Shown: positions 10,378-22,582 of the stretch, piece by piece | Layout: each line of letters begins with the position of its first letter | Numbering within the stretch: the first letter of the stretch is position 1 | DNA from: an uncultured Flavobacteriaceae bacterium | GTDB lineage: Bacteria; Bacteroidota; Bacteroidia; Flavobacteriales; Flavobacteriaceae | Direction of reading: 5' to 3' | NCBI GenBank assembly: GCA_905380995.1 | Contig: CAJPUS010000076.1 | Location: forward strand, 1 to 41,346 | Length of the DNA stretch: 41,346 bases | Notes under the pieces: model-generated | What the model was told of the DNA's origin: nothing | Database searches by the model: none | Seen by the model: only the letters and a program-made list of their open reading frames with translations | Position numbers and translations under genes: made by a program

Positions 10378-11058
10378 TTAATGATTATCAAAAAGATTAG
10401 GTCTAAGTAATTTTGTTCTTTCAACTGATTTTTTATCATTCCATCTTTGAATCTCATAATCATTACCAGATAAGAGTATCTTAGGAACTTGCATTCCTTT
10501 GTAATTCTCAGGTCTGGTGTAGACAGGTGGCGAAAGTAAATTATCTTGAAAAGAATCAGATAAAGCGGAAGATTCATCACCAATAATACCAGGCAATAAT
10601 CTTATTATTGAATCACAAAGAACTGCTGCAGGGAGTTCTCCTCCAGAGACTACGAACTCACCTATAGATATTTCTTTTGTTACAAGGTATTCTCTAACTC
10701 TGTGATCAATTCCTTTATAATGACCACATATTAATATTATGTTTTTTAATGTAGATAGGTAGTTTGATGTCTTCTGGTTTAATAGGACACCGTCTGGAGT
10801 TAAATAAATTATTTCATCATAATTATTACTCTTTTTAAGATTTTCAATACACCGATCTATAGGCTCAATTTTTAATACCATACCTGGAAATCCTCCGTAT
10901 GGATAATCATCTACTTTTCTAGAATTATCTGCAAATTCTCTTAAATTATGAGTAAAAATCTTAACCTTACTTGAGTCAACAGCCTTCTTTATTATAGAGA
11001 ATGAGTTTAAGTTGTTAAAAACATCTGGAAATAAAGTTAGAACATCAATTCTCATCAA
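10378..11058 (-). CDS. trmD: tRNA (guanine37-N1)-methyltransferase
   Basis: 226 aa; MRIDVLTLFPDVF, DDYPYGGFPGMVLKIEPI, ICGHYKGIDHRVREYLVTKEISIGEFVVSGGELPA. Confidence 0.97.
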   Translation of the reverse strand: MMRIDVLTLFPDVFNNLNSFSIIKKAVDSSKVKIFTHNLREFADNSRKVDDYPYGGFPGMVLKIEPIDRCIENLKKSNNYDEIIYLTPDGVLLNQKTSNYLSTLKNIILICGHYKGIDHRVREYLVTKEISIGEFVVSGGELPAAVLCDSIIRLLPGIIGDESSALSDSFQDNLLSPPVYTRPENYKGMQVPKILLSGNDYEIQRWNDKKSVERTKLLRPNLFDNH

Positions 11059-12188
11059 TTTGAGATTTTCTTCAATGTAACAATAGTTGTTCTAAGATTA
11101 CCTTCCCTTACATAATTTATTTCAACATTATCACCTGGTCTTTTTGATGATAGGTAACCTGATAAGTCTGAAAATCTATTAATTTTAAAACCGTCTACAG
11201 ATTTGATTATATCACCTTTAACCAGACCAGCATTGTCAGCTCCAAAACCCTCTTCAATTTCATCAATGTAGAAGCCCTCGGTTTCATTAATGTTAAGTTG
11301 CCTAGAATATGAGGATTTTAAAGCAACACCTCTAACTCCTAAAAGTCCTTTCTGAACATCACCAAATTCAATGATATCCTCAAATATTTTTCTAACAGTA
11401 TTACTAGGAACAGCAAAGGAATAACCAACATATCCACCAGTCATGGATTGAATAAGAGTGTTTATTCCGATTAACTCACCTTGAATATTAACTAAAGCTC
11501 CGCCGCTATTTCCAAAATTGACTGCTGCATCTGTTTGAATAAATGATTGATTTTTTTGATCGTACTCGTTTAGGTCTCTAGACTTAGAACTAACTATACC
11601 AGCTGTAACTGTAGAATTCAAATTATACGGATTACCAACTGCAAGAACCCATTCTCCAATTAATGCCGAATCTGAATCACCAAAAAAGATATAATCTAAA
11701 TCTATGTCTGAATCAATTTTTAGTACTGCTATGTCTGTAACTTCATCAAAACCGATTATCTCAGCTATGTATTCTTTGTTGTTATTAGTGGTCACAATTA
11801 CTTCTGATGAATTTTCAATAACATGGTAATTAGTAATAACGTAACCATCTGGAGATATAATAACACCAGACCCTGTACCTACCTTTTTTTTAGAATCATC
11901 ACCATAGAAAAATTGTAAAGCCCAATTATCACTTTCTTCAACAATACTTGTATTTTTAACATGGACAACTGCATCAATCGACTTACTTGCAGCAAAAGTT
12001 AAATCAGGAAGAGATGTTAAACTTAGATTTCTTTGTAATGTGTTGTTTGTTGGAAACTCAGTGACTGCGTCATTAATATATTTAGTTTGATATTCAACTG
12101 TAGCAGTTTTGTTAATTCTACCAGATAAGAATAATGTTATTATAGAGCAGAAAACAGATAAACAAATAATTTTAATGTATAACTTCAT
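11055..12188 (-). CDS. Trypsin-like serine protease, HtrA/DegS-like, N-terminal membrane anchor and single PDZ domain
   Basis: 377 aa; catalytic regions GYVITNYHVI (His), TDIAVLKID (Asp), NFGNSGGALVN (Ser), followed by one PDZ-like segment ending at residue 377. Confidence 0.92.
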   Translation of the reverse strand: MKLYIKIICLSVFCSIITLFLSGRINKTATVEYQTKYINDAVTEFPTNNTLQRNLSLTSLPDLTFAASKSIDAVVHVKNTSIVEESDNWALQFFYGDDSKKKVGTGSGVIISPDGYVITNYHVIENSSEVIVTTNNNKEYIAEIIGFDEVTDIAVLKIDSDIDLDYIFFGDSDSALIGEWVLAVGNPYNLNSTVTAGIVSSKSRDLNEYDQKNQSFIQTDAAVNFGNSGGALVNIQGELIGINTLIQSMTGGYVGYSFAVPSNTVRKIFEDIIEFGDVQKGLLGVRGVALKSSYSRQLNINETEGFYIDEIEEGFGADNAGLVKGDIIKSVDGFKINRFSDLSGYLSSKRPGDNVEINYVREGNLRTTIVTLKKISN

Positions 12189-12257
12189 TTTTTTTTATAA
12201 AAATAAGATATTAATTTTTTAATAATTATATTTTAACTATTGTTTAACTAGAGAATT

Positions 12258-12761
12258 ATGAATTTAAAGCTTAGAGCACTTGAACCTGATGATTTAGATT
12301 TAGTTTACGAGACAGAAAATGATGAATCTCTCTGGGTTTATTCAAATAATTCATCACCATTTTCAAAAAATACTCTTAAAAAATTTATACAGAATTCTCA
12401 TCTAGATATATTAGAGCACAAACAATTGAGATTGGTAATTAGTGATTTTAATAAGCCTTTAGGTTTTATTGATCTTTTTGATTATGATTATATTAACAGA
12501 AGAGTGGGGATTGGTATAATTATATTTAAGAAATATAGACTAAAGGGTATAGCCTCCAAATCTCTTAATTTAATAGAGGATTATTTAATAAAACATGTAC
12601 CAATACATCAACTTTATGCAAATATTTTGTCCAGTAATATTGAAAGCATAGCTCTATTTGAAAAAAATTTTTACAAAAAAGTTGGCTTAAAAAAAGATTG
12701 GATATACTACAACAATATTTACAGCGATGAACTTCTTTATCAAAAAATTATAAAAAAATGA
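12258..12761 (+). CDS. GNAT-family N-acetyltransferase (RimJ/RimL-like)
   Basis: 167 aa; MNLKLRALEPDDLDLVYETENDESLWVYS..., RRVGIGIIIFKKYRLKGIASKSLNLIEDYL. Confidence 0.88.
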   Translation: MNLKLRALEPDDLDLVYETENDESLWVYSNNSSPFSKNTLKKFIQNSHLDILEHKQLRLVISDFNKPLGFIDLFDYDYINRRVGIGIIIFKKYRLKGIASKSLNLIEDYLIKHVPIHQLYANILSSNIESIALFEKNFYKKVGLKKDWIYYNNIYSDELLYQKIIKK

Positions 12762-13789
12762 AATTTGTAAAGAAAATAATTATTCCAATTTTATTAATTA
12801 TTGTTTTTTTATCCTTAGATTATTACAACAAGTATTATAAAGATAACACAGCTTTTGATTCTGAAAGCATATTTCTGTATGTAGTAGAAAATGATTCGGT
12901 AGCATTCTCAGACTCTATATCAAAATACGTTAAATATGAAAAATCTTTCTACAAAGTAGCAGAAAGGCTAGGTTATCTGGATAACAAAAAAACAGGAAGA
13001 TTTAAAATAATTAAAGGAATTGGTAATAAAGAGATAATAGCTTCACTTAGGTTCAATAATACACCTTTAACAATTACTTTTAATAATCAAGAGAGAATTG
13101 AAAATTTGGTAGGAAGATTATCAAAACAAATAAATGCTGATAGCTCCTCATTATTAAGCTCATTTAAGGACAAAGATTTTTTAAACAAAAATAATTTTAA
13201 TAGTGATAATGTGTTATCAATGTTTATTCCAAATTCCTATGAAGTGTACTGGAATATTAAGCCTGAAGATTTAAGAGACAAAATGTTTAATGAATTTAAT
13301 AAATTCTGGAACGAAGAGAGAACTGCAAAGGCTGAAGAGATTGGCTTAAGTAAACTTGATGTTATTTCACTTGCATCAATTGTTCAAAAAGAAAGTATTA
13401 AAGTTGATGAAAGACCAACTATAGCAGGAGTATATATGAATAGATTATATAAAAAAATGAGGTTACAGGCTGATCCAACTGTGATATATTCAATAAAGGA
13501 TTATTATAAAAACTTTGATACGATTATTAGAAGAGTTCTTTATCGTGACTTGCGTTTAAACTCAAGATATAATACATATCGAATAAACGGACTACCTCCT
13601 GGTCCTATAGCTATGCCAGATATTTCAGCAATTGATGCAGTTTTAAACTATGAAGACCACAACTATATCTTTTTTGTAGCAGACCCATACAATAGAGGTT
13701 ATCATCTTTTTGCCAGAAATCTTTCTGAACACAATAGAAATAGAAGAGTTTATACAAGATGGCTAAATAGTAGAGGAATTTACAGATAA
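12758..13789 (+). CDS. mltG: Endolytic transglycosylase MltG (YceG family)
   Basis: 343 aa; N-terminal TM, FIPNSYEVYWN, LASIVQKESIKVDERPTIAGVYMNRLYKKMRLQADPTVIYSI, YNTYRINGLPPGPIAMP. ATGA overlap with the upstream GNAT gene. Confidence 0.96.
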   Translation: MKFVKKIIIPILLIIVFLSLDYYNKYYKDNTAFDSESIFLYVVENDSVAFSDSISKYVKYEKSFYKVAERLGYLDNKKTGRFKIIKGIGNKEIIASLRFNNTPLTITFNNQERIENLVGRLSKQINADSSSLLSSFKDKDFLNKNNFNSDNVLSMFIPNSYEVYWNIKPEDLRDKMFNEFNKFWNEERTAKAEEIGLSKLDVISLASIVQKESIKVDERPTIAGVYMNRLYKKMRLQADPTVIYSIKDYYKNFDTIIRRVLYRDLRLNSRYNTYRINGLPPGPIAMPDISAIDAVLNYEDHNYIFFVADPYNRGYHLFARNLSEHNRNRRVYTRWLNSRGIYR

Positions 13790-13793
13790 CTGA

Positions 13794-15221
13794 CTAGTTA
13801 GAAAGTTTTTGATTGAGATCTTCAACATATTTTCTGAACTGTTTGTCAGTGAAACTTAGGTTATCTACAGTCTTACATGCATGAAGAACTGTAGCATGAT
13901 CTCTTCTACCAATTTGAGTTCCAATACTTGCTAGAGAAGCTTTTGTAAATTTTTTTGCAAAATACATTGCAATTTGTCTTGCTTGAACAATGTGTCTTTT
14001 CCTAGTCTTAGATTGTAATGTCTGAATATCCATTTGGAAGTAATCAGAAACAACCTTTTGAATGTAATCAATGGAAACTTCTCTCCTATTATTCTTTACA
14101 AATTTGTTGATAACATCTTTAGCTAGTTCAATATTAATTTCAGCATTGTTAAATGATGATTGAGCGATCAATGAAATTATAGCACCTTCTAACTCTCTCA
14201 CGTTTGAATTTATATTTTTTGCAACATACTCAACTATTTCATCTTGAATTTCGACACCATCTCTGTAAAGCTTGTTTTTTAAAATAGAAAGTCGAGTTTC
14301 ATAGTTTGGATTTTGTAATTCAGCTGAAAGTCCCCATTTAAATCTTGAAAGAAGTCTTTGTTCAATATCTTGCATATCTATAGGTGCTTTATCAGATGTT
14401 AAAATTACCTGTCTTCCATTTTGATGAAGATGATTAAAAATATGGAAGAAGACATCTTGTGTACCTGATTTTCCAGATAAGAATTGGACATCATCGACAA
14501 TTAAATTGTCAATTAATTGGTAGAAATGAATAAAGTCATTTCTTGTATTTTTCTTTACTGAGTCAACATATTGTTGAGTAAACTTTTCTGCTGAAATATA
14601 AAGTATGGTTTTGTCTGGATATTTTTGTTTAACATCGACTCCAATTGCATGTGCAAGATGTGTTTTACCTAAACCTACTCCACCATAAATTAGTAATGGA
14701 TTAAAAGATGTTCCACCTGGTTTATTGGATACTGCAATACCAGCAGATCTAGCTAATCTATTTGAATCACCTTCTAAAAAGTTTTCAAAAGTATAATTTG
14801 GATTTAGTTGAGATTCAATTTGTAAATTTCTAATTCCTGGAATAACAAATGGATTTTTAAGTTCAGAAGCAAATGAACTAAAAGGTGAATCAATTGATTG
14901 AGATTTTATAGAGCTACTTGATGAACTTGGAATTTTTTCAGTAAATGGCATTTTGTTACCAAATGTATTTTCCATTTTTATGATATAAACTAATTTTGCC
15001 TGAGGACCTAATTCTTTTGTTAATGCTAAACGTAAAATTTTCACATAATGTTCTTCTAACCACTCATAGAAAAATTTACTTGGAACTTGAATGCTCAAAA
15101 CATTATCATTAAGCTTAACAGGGATAATTGGTTCAAACCACGTTTTATATGCCTGAGACTGGATGTTATCCTTTAAAAAGGATAAACAATTTTTCCATAC
15201 TTCAGAGGGTGTTTGACTCAT
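13794..15221 (-). CDS. dnaA: Chromosomal replication initiator protein DnaA
   Basis: 475 aa; NPLLIYGGVGLGKTHLAHAIG (Walker A), LIVDDVQFLSGK (Walker B), C-terminal GRRDHATVLHACKTV signature. Confidence 0.99.
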   Translation of the reverse strand: MSQTPSEVWKNCLSFLKDNIQSQAYKTWFEPIIPVKLNDNVLSIQVPSKFFYEWLEEHYVKILRLALTKELGPQAKLVYIIKMENTFGNKMPFTEKIPSSSSSSIKSQSIDSPFSSFASELKNPFVIPGIRNLQIESQLNPNYTFENFLEGDSNRLARSAGIAVSNKPGGTSFNPLLIYGGVGLGKTHLAHAIGVDVKQKYPDKTILYISAEKFTQQYVDSVKKNTRNDFIHFYQLIDNLIVDDVQFLSGKSGTQDVFFHIFNHLHQNGRQVILTSDKAPIDMQDIEQRLLSRFKWGLSAELQNPNYETRLSILKNKLYRDGVEIQDEIVEYVAKNINSNVRELEGAIISLIAQSSFNNAEINIELAKDVINKFVKNNRREVSIDYIQKVVSDYFQMDIQTLQSKTRKRHIVQARQIAMYFAKKFTKASLASIGTQIGRRDHATVLHACKTVDNLSFTDKQFRKYVEDLNQKLSN

Positions 15222-15371
15222 TTTTTCTTAGCTAGATATTAATTGAATATATTTATGAAATAATGTTTTAGGTTATATACAAATATTAGTTAAAAAAAAT
15301 CAAAAAAAAATACACATTACTATTGATTTTTAATTTTTTTTTATTTAGTATCAAACAAGATAAACTCGTAA

Positions 15372-15387
15372 GAAAAATTAATTTTTC
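15372..15387. repeat. 16-bp perfect palindrome in the dnaA/thioesterase divergent intergenic region
   Basis: GAAAAATTAATTTTTC equals its own reverse complement; lies in the 184-bp intergenic region 15222-15405. Confidence 0.8.
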
Positions 15388-15405
15388 CTTCATAAAAAAA
15401 ATAAA

Positions 15406-15798
15406 ATGAATTACATAACTGAAAAAATTAAAGTTAGATATCATGAAACTGATCAAATGGGGATTGTTCATCACAGTAATTATTTAAAATTTTTTGAATT
15501 TGCAAGAATTGAGTGGCTTGAAAAATTAAAAATGCCATATGAGGTGATTGAAAAAAATAAAATTATACTTCCAGTAGTTACTTGTGAATTAAAGTTCCTT
15601 AAACCACTTGTTTTTGGGGATTCTTTTAAAGTTGAAGTTCATTGTTCTAAAAGACCAACATCGTCAATTGAATTTTCATATGTAATTTTTAATAGTAAAG
15701 GAGAAAAAACAACAATAGGTAGTACATTACTTGCTTTTTTAAATTCTGATACAATGAAGCCTGTAAGATGTCCAAAAATTATAAGTGACTTATTTTAA
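15406..15798 (+). CDS. Acyl-CoA thioesterase, YbgC/4HBT hotdog-fold family
   Basis: 130 aa; VRYHETDQMGIVHHSNYLKFFEFARIEWLEK is the 4HBT active-site signature. Confidence 0.94.
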   Translation: MNYITEKIKVRYHETDQMGIVHHSNYLKFFEFARIEWLEKLKMPYEVIEKNKIILPVVTCELKFLKPLVFGDSFKVEVHCSKRPTSSIEFSYVIFNSKGEKTTIGSTLLAFLNSDTMKPVRCPKIISDLF

Positions 15799-15802
15799 TT
15801 TT

Positions 15803-16831
15803 TTATCTATCAATCTTATATAATATATCATCTCCTATATAACTCTTTGAAAAATTTGAAAGGTTTACAAGTGGACTTTTTATTCCATCTAAAATTTTCT
15901 TATTTGATTTAAAAACTCTAATAGAATCCCATAAATTATTATTAAGAAAATGATTTATAGTTTTTGTTCCACCCTCAATCAATACGGATTGAATTTTCAT
16001 ATCATAAAGTGATCTTATAATAAATTGAATATTTTCAAAACTTAAAGATTTTGTATTGTTAGGAATAAGATTATTTTCTTTCTTAGATAATATTATTGTT
16101 TTTGATTTATCAGATAAAACCCTAGAATCAATAGGAATTCTAGAATTTGGATCCAAAACAAACCTAATTGGATTCTTTCCATCAACAATTCTAGTAGTAA
16201 GTAATGGGTTATCATCAATTATAGTCTGTACTCCAACTAAAATTGAGTGTTCTTGACTTCTCCATTTATGAGTTAATTTTTTTGAATCTTCTCCTGAAAT
16301 CCAATAAACTTTTCTTGGTGACTGATCAGATTTTAATGGACTAATAAAACCATCTTTTGACTCAGCCCACTTTAAAATTATATAGGGTCTTTTATGATTG
16401 TGATATTTAAAAAATCTTTTGTTTAGATCTGAACATTCTGCTTCCATTACTCCAATAACAACATCACAACCACTTGACTTAAGTTTATCTATTCCACTAC
16501 CATTAACTAATTTATTAGGGTCTCTTGATCCAATAACTATTCTTTTAATATTGTTATTTATTATTGCTTCTGTACATGGTGGAGTCTTTCCATGATGATT
16601 ACATGGTTCAAGATTTACATACAAAGTTGATTCTCTTAATAATTCTTTATTAGCAACACTATTTATGGCATTTACTTCTGCATGACTTTCTCCATATTTT
16701 GCATGATAGCCTTCTCCAATAATTTTATTGTTATGAACTATAATAGACCCAACTAAAGGATTAGGATAGGTATAACCTATACCTTTTGAAGCGAGGTCTA
16801 TACATCTCTTCATAAATTTAATATCATCCAC
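15803..16831 (-). CDS. ribD: Bifunctional diaminohydroxyphosphoribosylaminopyrimidine deaminase / 5-amino-6-(5-phosphoribosylamino)uracil reductase
   Basis: 342 aa; GESHAEVNAI and PCNHHGKTPPCTEAI deaminase motifs, C-terminal reductase domain (LIEGGTKTINHFL). Confidence 0.96.
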   Translation of the reverse strand: MDDIKFMKRCIDLASKGIGYTYPNPLVGSIIVHNNKIIGEGYHAKYGESHAEVNAINSVANKELLRESTLYVNLEPCNHHGKTPPCTEAIINNNIKRIVIGSRDPNKLVNGSGIDKLKSSGCDVVIGVMEAECSDLNKRFFKYHNHKRPYIILKWAESKDGFISPLKSDQSPRKVYWISGEDSKKLTHKWRSQEHSILVGVQTIIDDNPLLTTRIVDGKNPIRFVLDPNSRIPIDSRVLSDKSKTIILSKKENNLIPNNTKSLSFENIQFIIRSLYDMKIQSVLIEGGTKTINHFLNNNLWDSIRVFKSNKKILDGIKSPLVNLSNFSKSYIGDDILYKIDR

Positions 16832-16882
16832 TTAATTATGTAATAAAATTAGAATTGTAAATTTAAGTCAAAAAGCTCAACT

Positions 16883-17358
16883 ATGCTTATTAGGGCAATA
16901 AATGAATTTGATAACAAATCCTTGGCAATTATTTTAAGGGAAGTTTTAATTGAAATGAATATACCTAAAATTGGTTCTGCATATGAAGATCATGAGATTG
17001 ACAATATGTATGATACCTATAAATCAACCAGAGCAAAATATTTTGTGGTTGAGGTAAATAATAAAATATTAGGTGGTGCAGGAATTAAACCTCTAAAAGA
17101 TGGTGATATTAATATTTGTGAGCTTCAAAAAATGTATTTTCATAAATCTTTAAGAGGTAGAGGGATTGGTGATAAGATAATTGAGCTTTGTTTAGATTTT
17201 GCAATTAAATCAAATTTTAGTAGATGCTACATAGAAACTATGCCAAATATGATAAATGCACAAAAATTATATTTGAAGAAAGGATTTGTCAATATAGATG
17301 AACCGCTAGGTAATACAGGCCACACTGCATGTCCTATATGGATGATAAAAACTTTAGT

Positions 17359-17362
<4 letters not shown>
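16883..17362 (+). CDS. GNAT-family N-acetyltransferase
   Basis: 159 aa; LQKMYFHKSLRGRGIGDKIIELCLDFAIKSNFSRCYIETMPNMINAQKLYLKKGF. Confidence 0.92.
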
Positions 17363-20194
<2,832 letters not shown>

Positions 20195-20202
20195 ACTTAT
20201 AT

Positions 20203-20210
20203 TAAATTTG
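20203..20210 (+). promoter_or_regulatory. Candidate -7 box (TAAATTTG) upstream of bamD
   Basis: Matches TAnnTTTG 20 nt upstream of the bamD ATG; a TTG sits further upstream with a 22-nt spacer. Confidence 0.35.
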
Positions 20211-20229
20211 TCAAAACACTTAATTTTAA

Positions 20230-21012
20230 ATGTATAGATTTTATCTACTAATATTTGCTTCATTTTTGGTTATTTCTTGTAATGATTATCAAAAATTATT
20301 AAATAGTACAGAAAATGAAGTGGATAAATATGCTGCAGCTGAGAATTATTATGAAAATGGAGAATTTAGAAGAGCCAATGCTCTTATTGAGCAAATTATT
20401 CCAAGTTACAGGGGTAAGCCTCAAGGTGAGAGGTTAGTCTTTTTTTTTGCAAATACATTTTTTGAAATAAATTCATATTATTCTGCAGCAATTCAATTTG
20501 AAAATTTTATAAAATCATACCCTAACAGTCAAAGAATTCAAGAGGCCTATTTTATGGAAGCAAAATCATACTTTATGTTATCTCCTATTTATACCCTTGA
20601 TCAAGAAGACACCTTTACGGGTATTGATAAGCTCCAAGTTTTTATTAATAGATTTCCTAACAGTGAGTATATAAATGAGGCTTTGGATTTGATGGATGAG
20701 TTACAAAATAAAATTGAAAAAAAAGAATTTGAAATCTCAAAACAGTATTATACAATTAGAGATTATAACTCAGCAATTAAATCCCTTGATAATTTTATTG
20801 CAGACAATCCAGGGACAATTTTTAGAGAGGAAGCACTTTACTTTAGGTGGTTATCTCAATATGAAATAGCAGTAAATTCAATTGAGTCAAGAGTAAATGA
20901 AAGGGTTACAGAGCTTCAAAGGTCTCTTGATAATTTTTTAAGATATTACCCAGATACTATCTTTATTGAAGATTTATCTGAGAAAATTAATAATGCAAAA
21001 CAACTTTTATAA
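20230..21012 (+). CDS. bamD: Outer membrane protein assembly factor BamD (lipoprotein)
   Basis: 260 aa; lipobox LVISCNDY, TPR-like repeats (NGEFRRANALIEQIIPSYRGKPQGERLVFFFANTFFEINSYYSAAIQFENFIKSYPNS). Confidence 0.93.
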   Translation: MYRFYLLIFASFLVISCNDYQKLLNSTENEVDKYAAAENYYENGEFRRANALIEQIIPSYRGKPQGERLVFFFANTFFEINSYYSAAIQFENFIKSYPNSQRIQEAYFMEAKSYFMLSPIYTLDQEDTFTGIDKLQVFINRFPNSEYINEALDLMDELQNKIEKKEFEISKQYYTIRDYNSAIKSLDNFIADNPGTIFREEALYFRWLSQYEIAVNSIESRVNERVTELQRSLDNFLRYYPDTIFIEDLSEKINNAKQLL

Positions 21013-21020
21013 ATAAACTT

Positions 21021-21353
21021 ATGAATAAATATAGAAACACTAACGCGGCAAATACAACCAAGACATATAACAAGCATGAAATTGAAGATCCTACAAATAA
21101 CATTTATGAGGCTATCTCAATAATTTCAAAAAGATCAAGCCAAATTAATTCTGAGATAAAGAAAGAGCTACATGATAAGCTTGATGAGTTTGCAACACAT
21201 AATGATAGTCTTGAGGAAATATTTGAGAATAAAGAGCAAATTGAGGTCTCTAGATTTTATGAGAAACTTCCTAAGCCATATGCAATTGCTGTTCAGGAAT
21301 GGTTAGATAATAAAATTTACTTCAGAGATACAGAATCTGAATCTGAGCAATAA
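21021..21353 (+). CDS. rpoZ: DNA-directed RNA polymerase subunit omega (Bacteroidota type)
   Basis: 110 aa; NNIYEAISIISKRSSQINSEIKKEL with LPKPYAIAVQEWLDNKIYFR; position between bamD and coaBC is typical of Bacteroidota. Confidence 0.85.
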   Translation: MNKYRNTNAANTTKTYNKHEIEDPTNNIYEAISIISKRSSQINSEIKKELHDKLDEFATHNDSLEEIFENKEQIEVSRFYEKLPKPYAIAVQEWLDNKIYFRDTESESEQ

Positions 21354-21364
21354 ACATTCAAGAT

Positions 21365-22582
21365 ATGAGTGTTTTAGCTCAGAAAAATATTTTAATTGGA
21401 GTTTCAGGGGGTATAGCAGCTTATAAGATTCCTTTGTTGATAAGACAACTTATAAAGCTTAATTCAAGAGTAAAAGTTGTTATGACCCCTTCATCTAAAG
21501 AATTTGTTACACCTTTGACTCTATCTACAGTCTCAAAAAATGATGTTTATTCTGAGTTTACAACAAAAAAAAACAATAATCCAACTTGGAATAACCATGT
21601 AGAACTAGCAGAATGGGCTGATATTTTCATTATTGCACCTGCAACTTCAAATACAATATCCTCAATGTCTAGGGCTAGTTGTGACAACTTGCTGCTGGCA
21701 TGTTATCTATCCTCTACTTGTCCTGTATTTGTTGCTCCTGCAATGGATCTGGAAATGTATAAAAACACTCTCAATCAAAAAAATATTAAAAAATTAATAT
21801 TTAATAATACTGATGTTTTACCAGTAGGTTCGGGTTCACTTGCTAGTGGATTGGAAGGAGAGGGAAGGATGCTTGAACCAGACGAGATTATTGATTATGT
21901 TGAAAAAAAATTTAAAAAGACTCTACCACTTAATACTTTAAATTTTTTAATAACAGCAGGACCTACTCATGAAAAAATAGACCCAGTTAGGTATATTGGA
22001 AATAGCTCATCAGGTAAAATGGGATATTCACTGGCGAAAATTGCTAGTGAGCTTGGAGCAAATGTAAAACTTATATTAGGTCCAACTAATCTTTCGATGA
22101 ATCTATCTAATATTGAATGTATAAGAGTTCAAGATTCTGATGAAATGTATGCTCAAACAACTAATCATTTTAAAGAATCTGATATTGTAATTTTTTCTGC
22201 TGCTATTTCAGATTTCAAGCCTAAAAAAATTAAAAATAGTAAAATAAAGAAAGAGTCTAGGCTAGATTCTATTGAACTTCAACCAACACTTGATATCCTT
22301 AAGGAACTAGGAAAAATTAAAACTTCTCAGTTTTTGGTTGGTTTTGCTTTAGAAACACATAATGTAATAGAAAATGCAAAAAGTAAACTAAAATCTAAAA
22401 ACCTTGATGCTATAGTAGTTAATAAAATTGGAGATTTTAACCCTATTTCAAGTGACTATAATCAAATTGATTTTATAAATTCGAGTTTAGAGATAACATC
22501 CTTTGAGAAAAAACTAAAGACAGATGTTGCAAATGATATTATAAATCATATTATAAAGAATGTTAACAAAACTAAAAATTAA
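21365..22582 (+). CDS. coaBC: Bifunctional phosphopantothenoylcysteine decarboxylase / phosphopantothenate--cysteine ligase
   Basis: 405 aa; ILIGVSGGIAAYKIPLLIRQL, PAMDLEMYKN, ITAGPTHEKIDPVRYIGNSSSGKMGYSLA. Confidence 0.97.
   Translation: MSVLAQKNILIGVSGGIAAYKIPLLIRQLIKLNSRVKVVMTPSSKEFVTPLTLSTVSKNDVYSEFTTKKNNNPTWNNHVELAEWADIFIIAPATSNTISSMSRASCDNLLLACYLSSTCPVFVAPAMDLEMYKNTLNQKNIKKLIFNNTDVLPVGSGSLASGLEGEGRMLEPDEIIDYVEKKFKKTLPLNTLNFLITAGPTHEKIDPVRYIGNSSSGKMGYSLAKIASELGANVKLILGPTNLSMNLSNIECIRVQDSDEMYAQTTNHFKESDIVIFSAAISDFKPKKIKNSKIKKESRLDSIELQPTLDILKELGKIKTSQFLVGFALETHNVIENAKSKLKSKNLDAIVVNKIGDFNPISSDYNQIDFINSSLEITSFEKKLKTDVANDIINHIIKNVNKTKN

Noticed and set aside
10305-10583. - strand ORF of 92 aa
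   Set aside because: Out-of-frame overlap with the 3' part of trmD and rplS start; the real genes explain the region.
15222-15405. Possible oriC next to dnaA
   Set aside because: Very AT-rich, but I found no cluster of DnaA boxes; GC-skew over the whole replicon would be needed.
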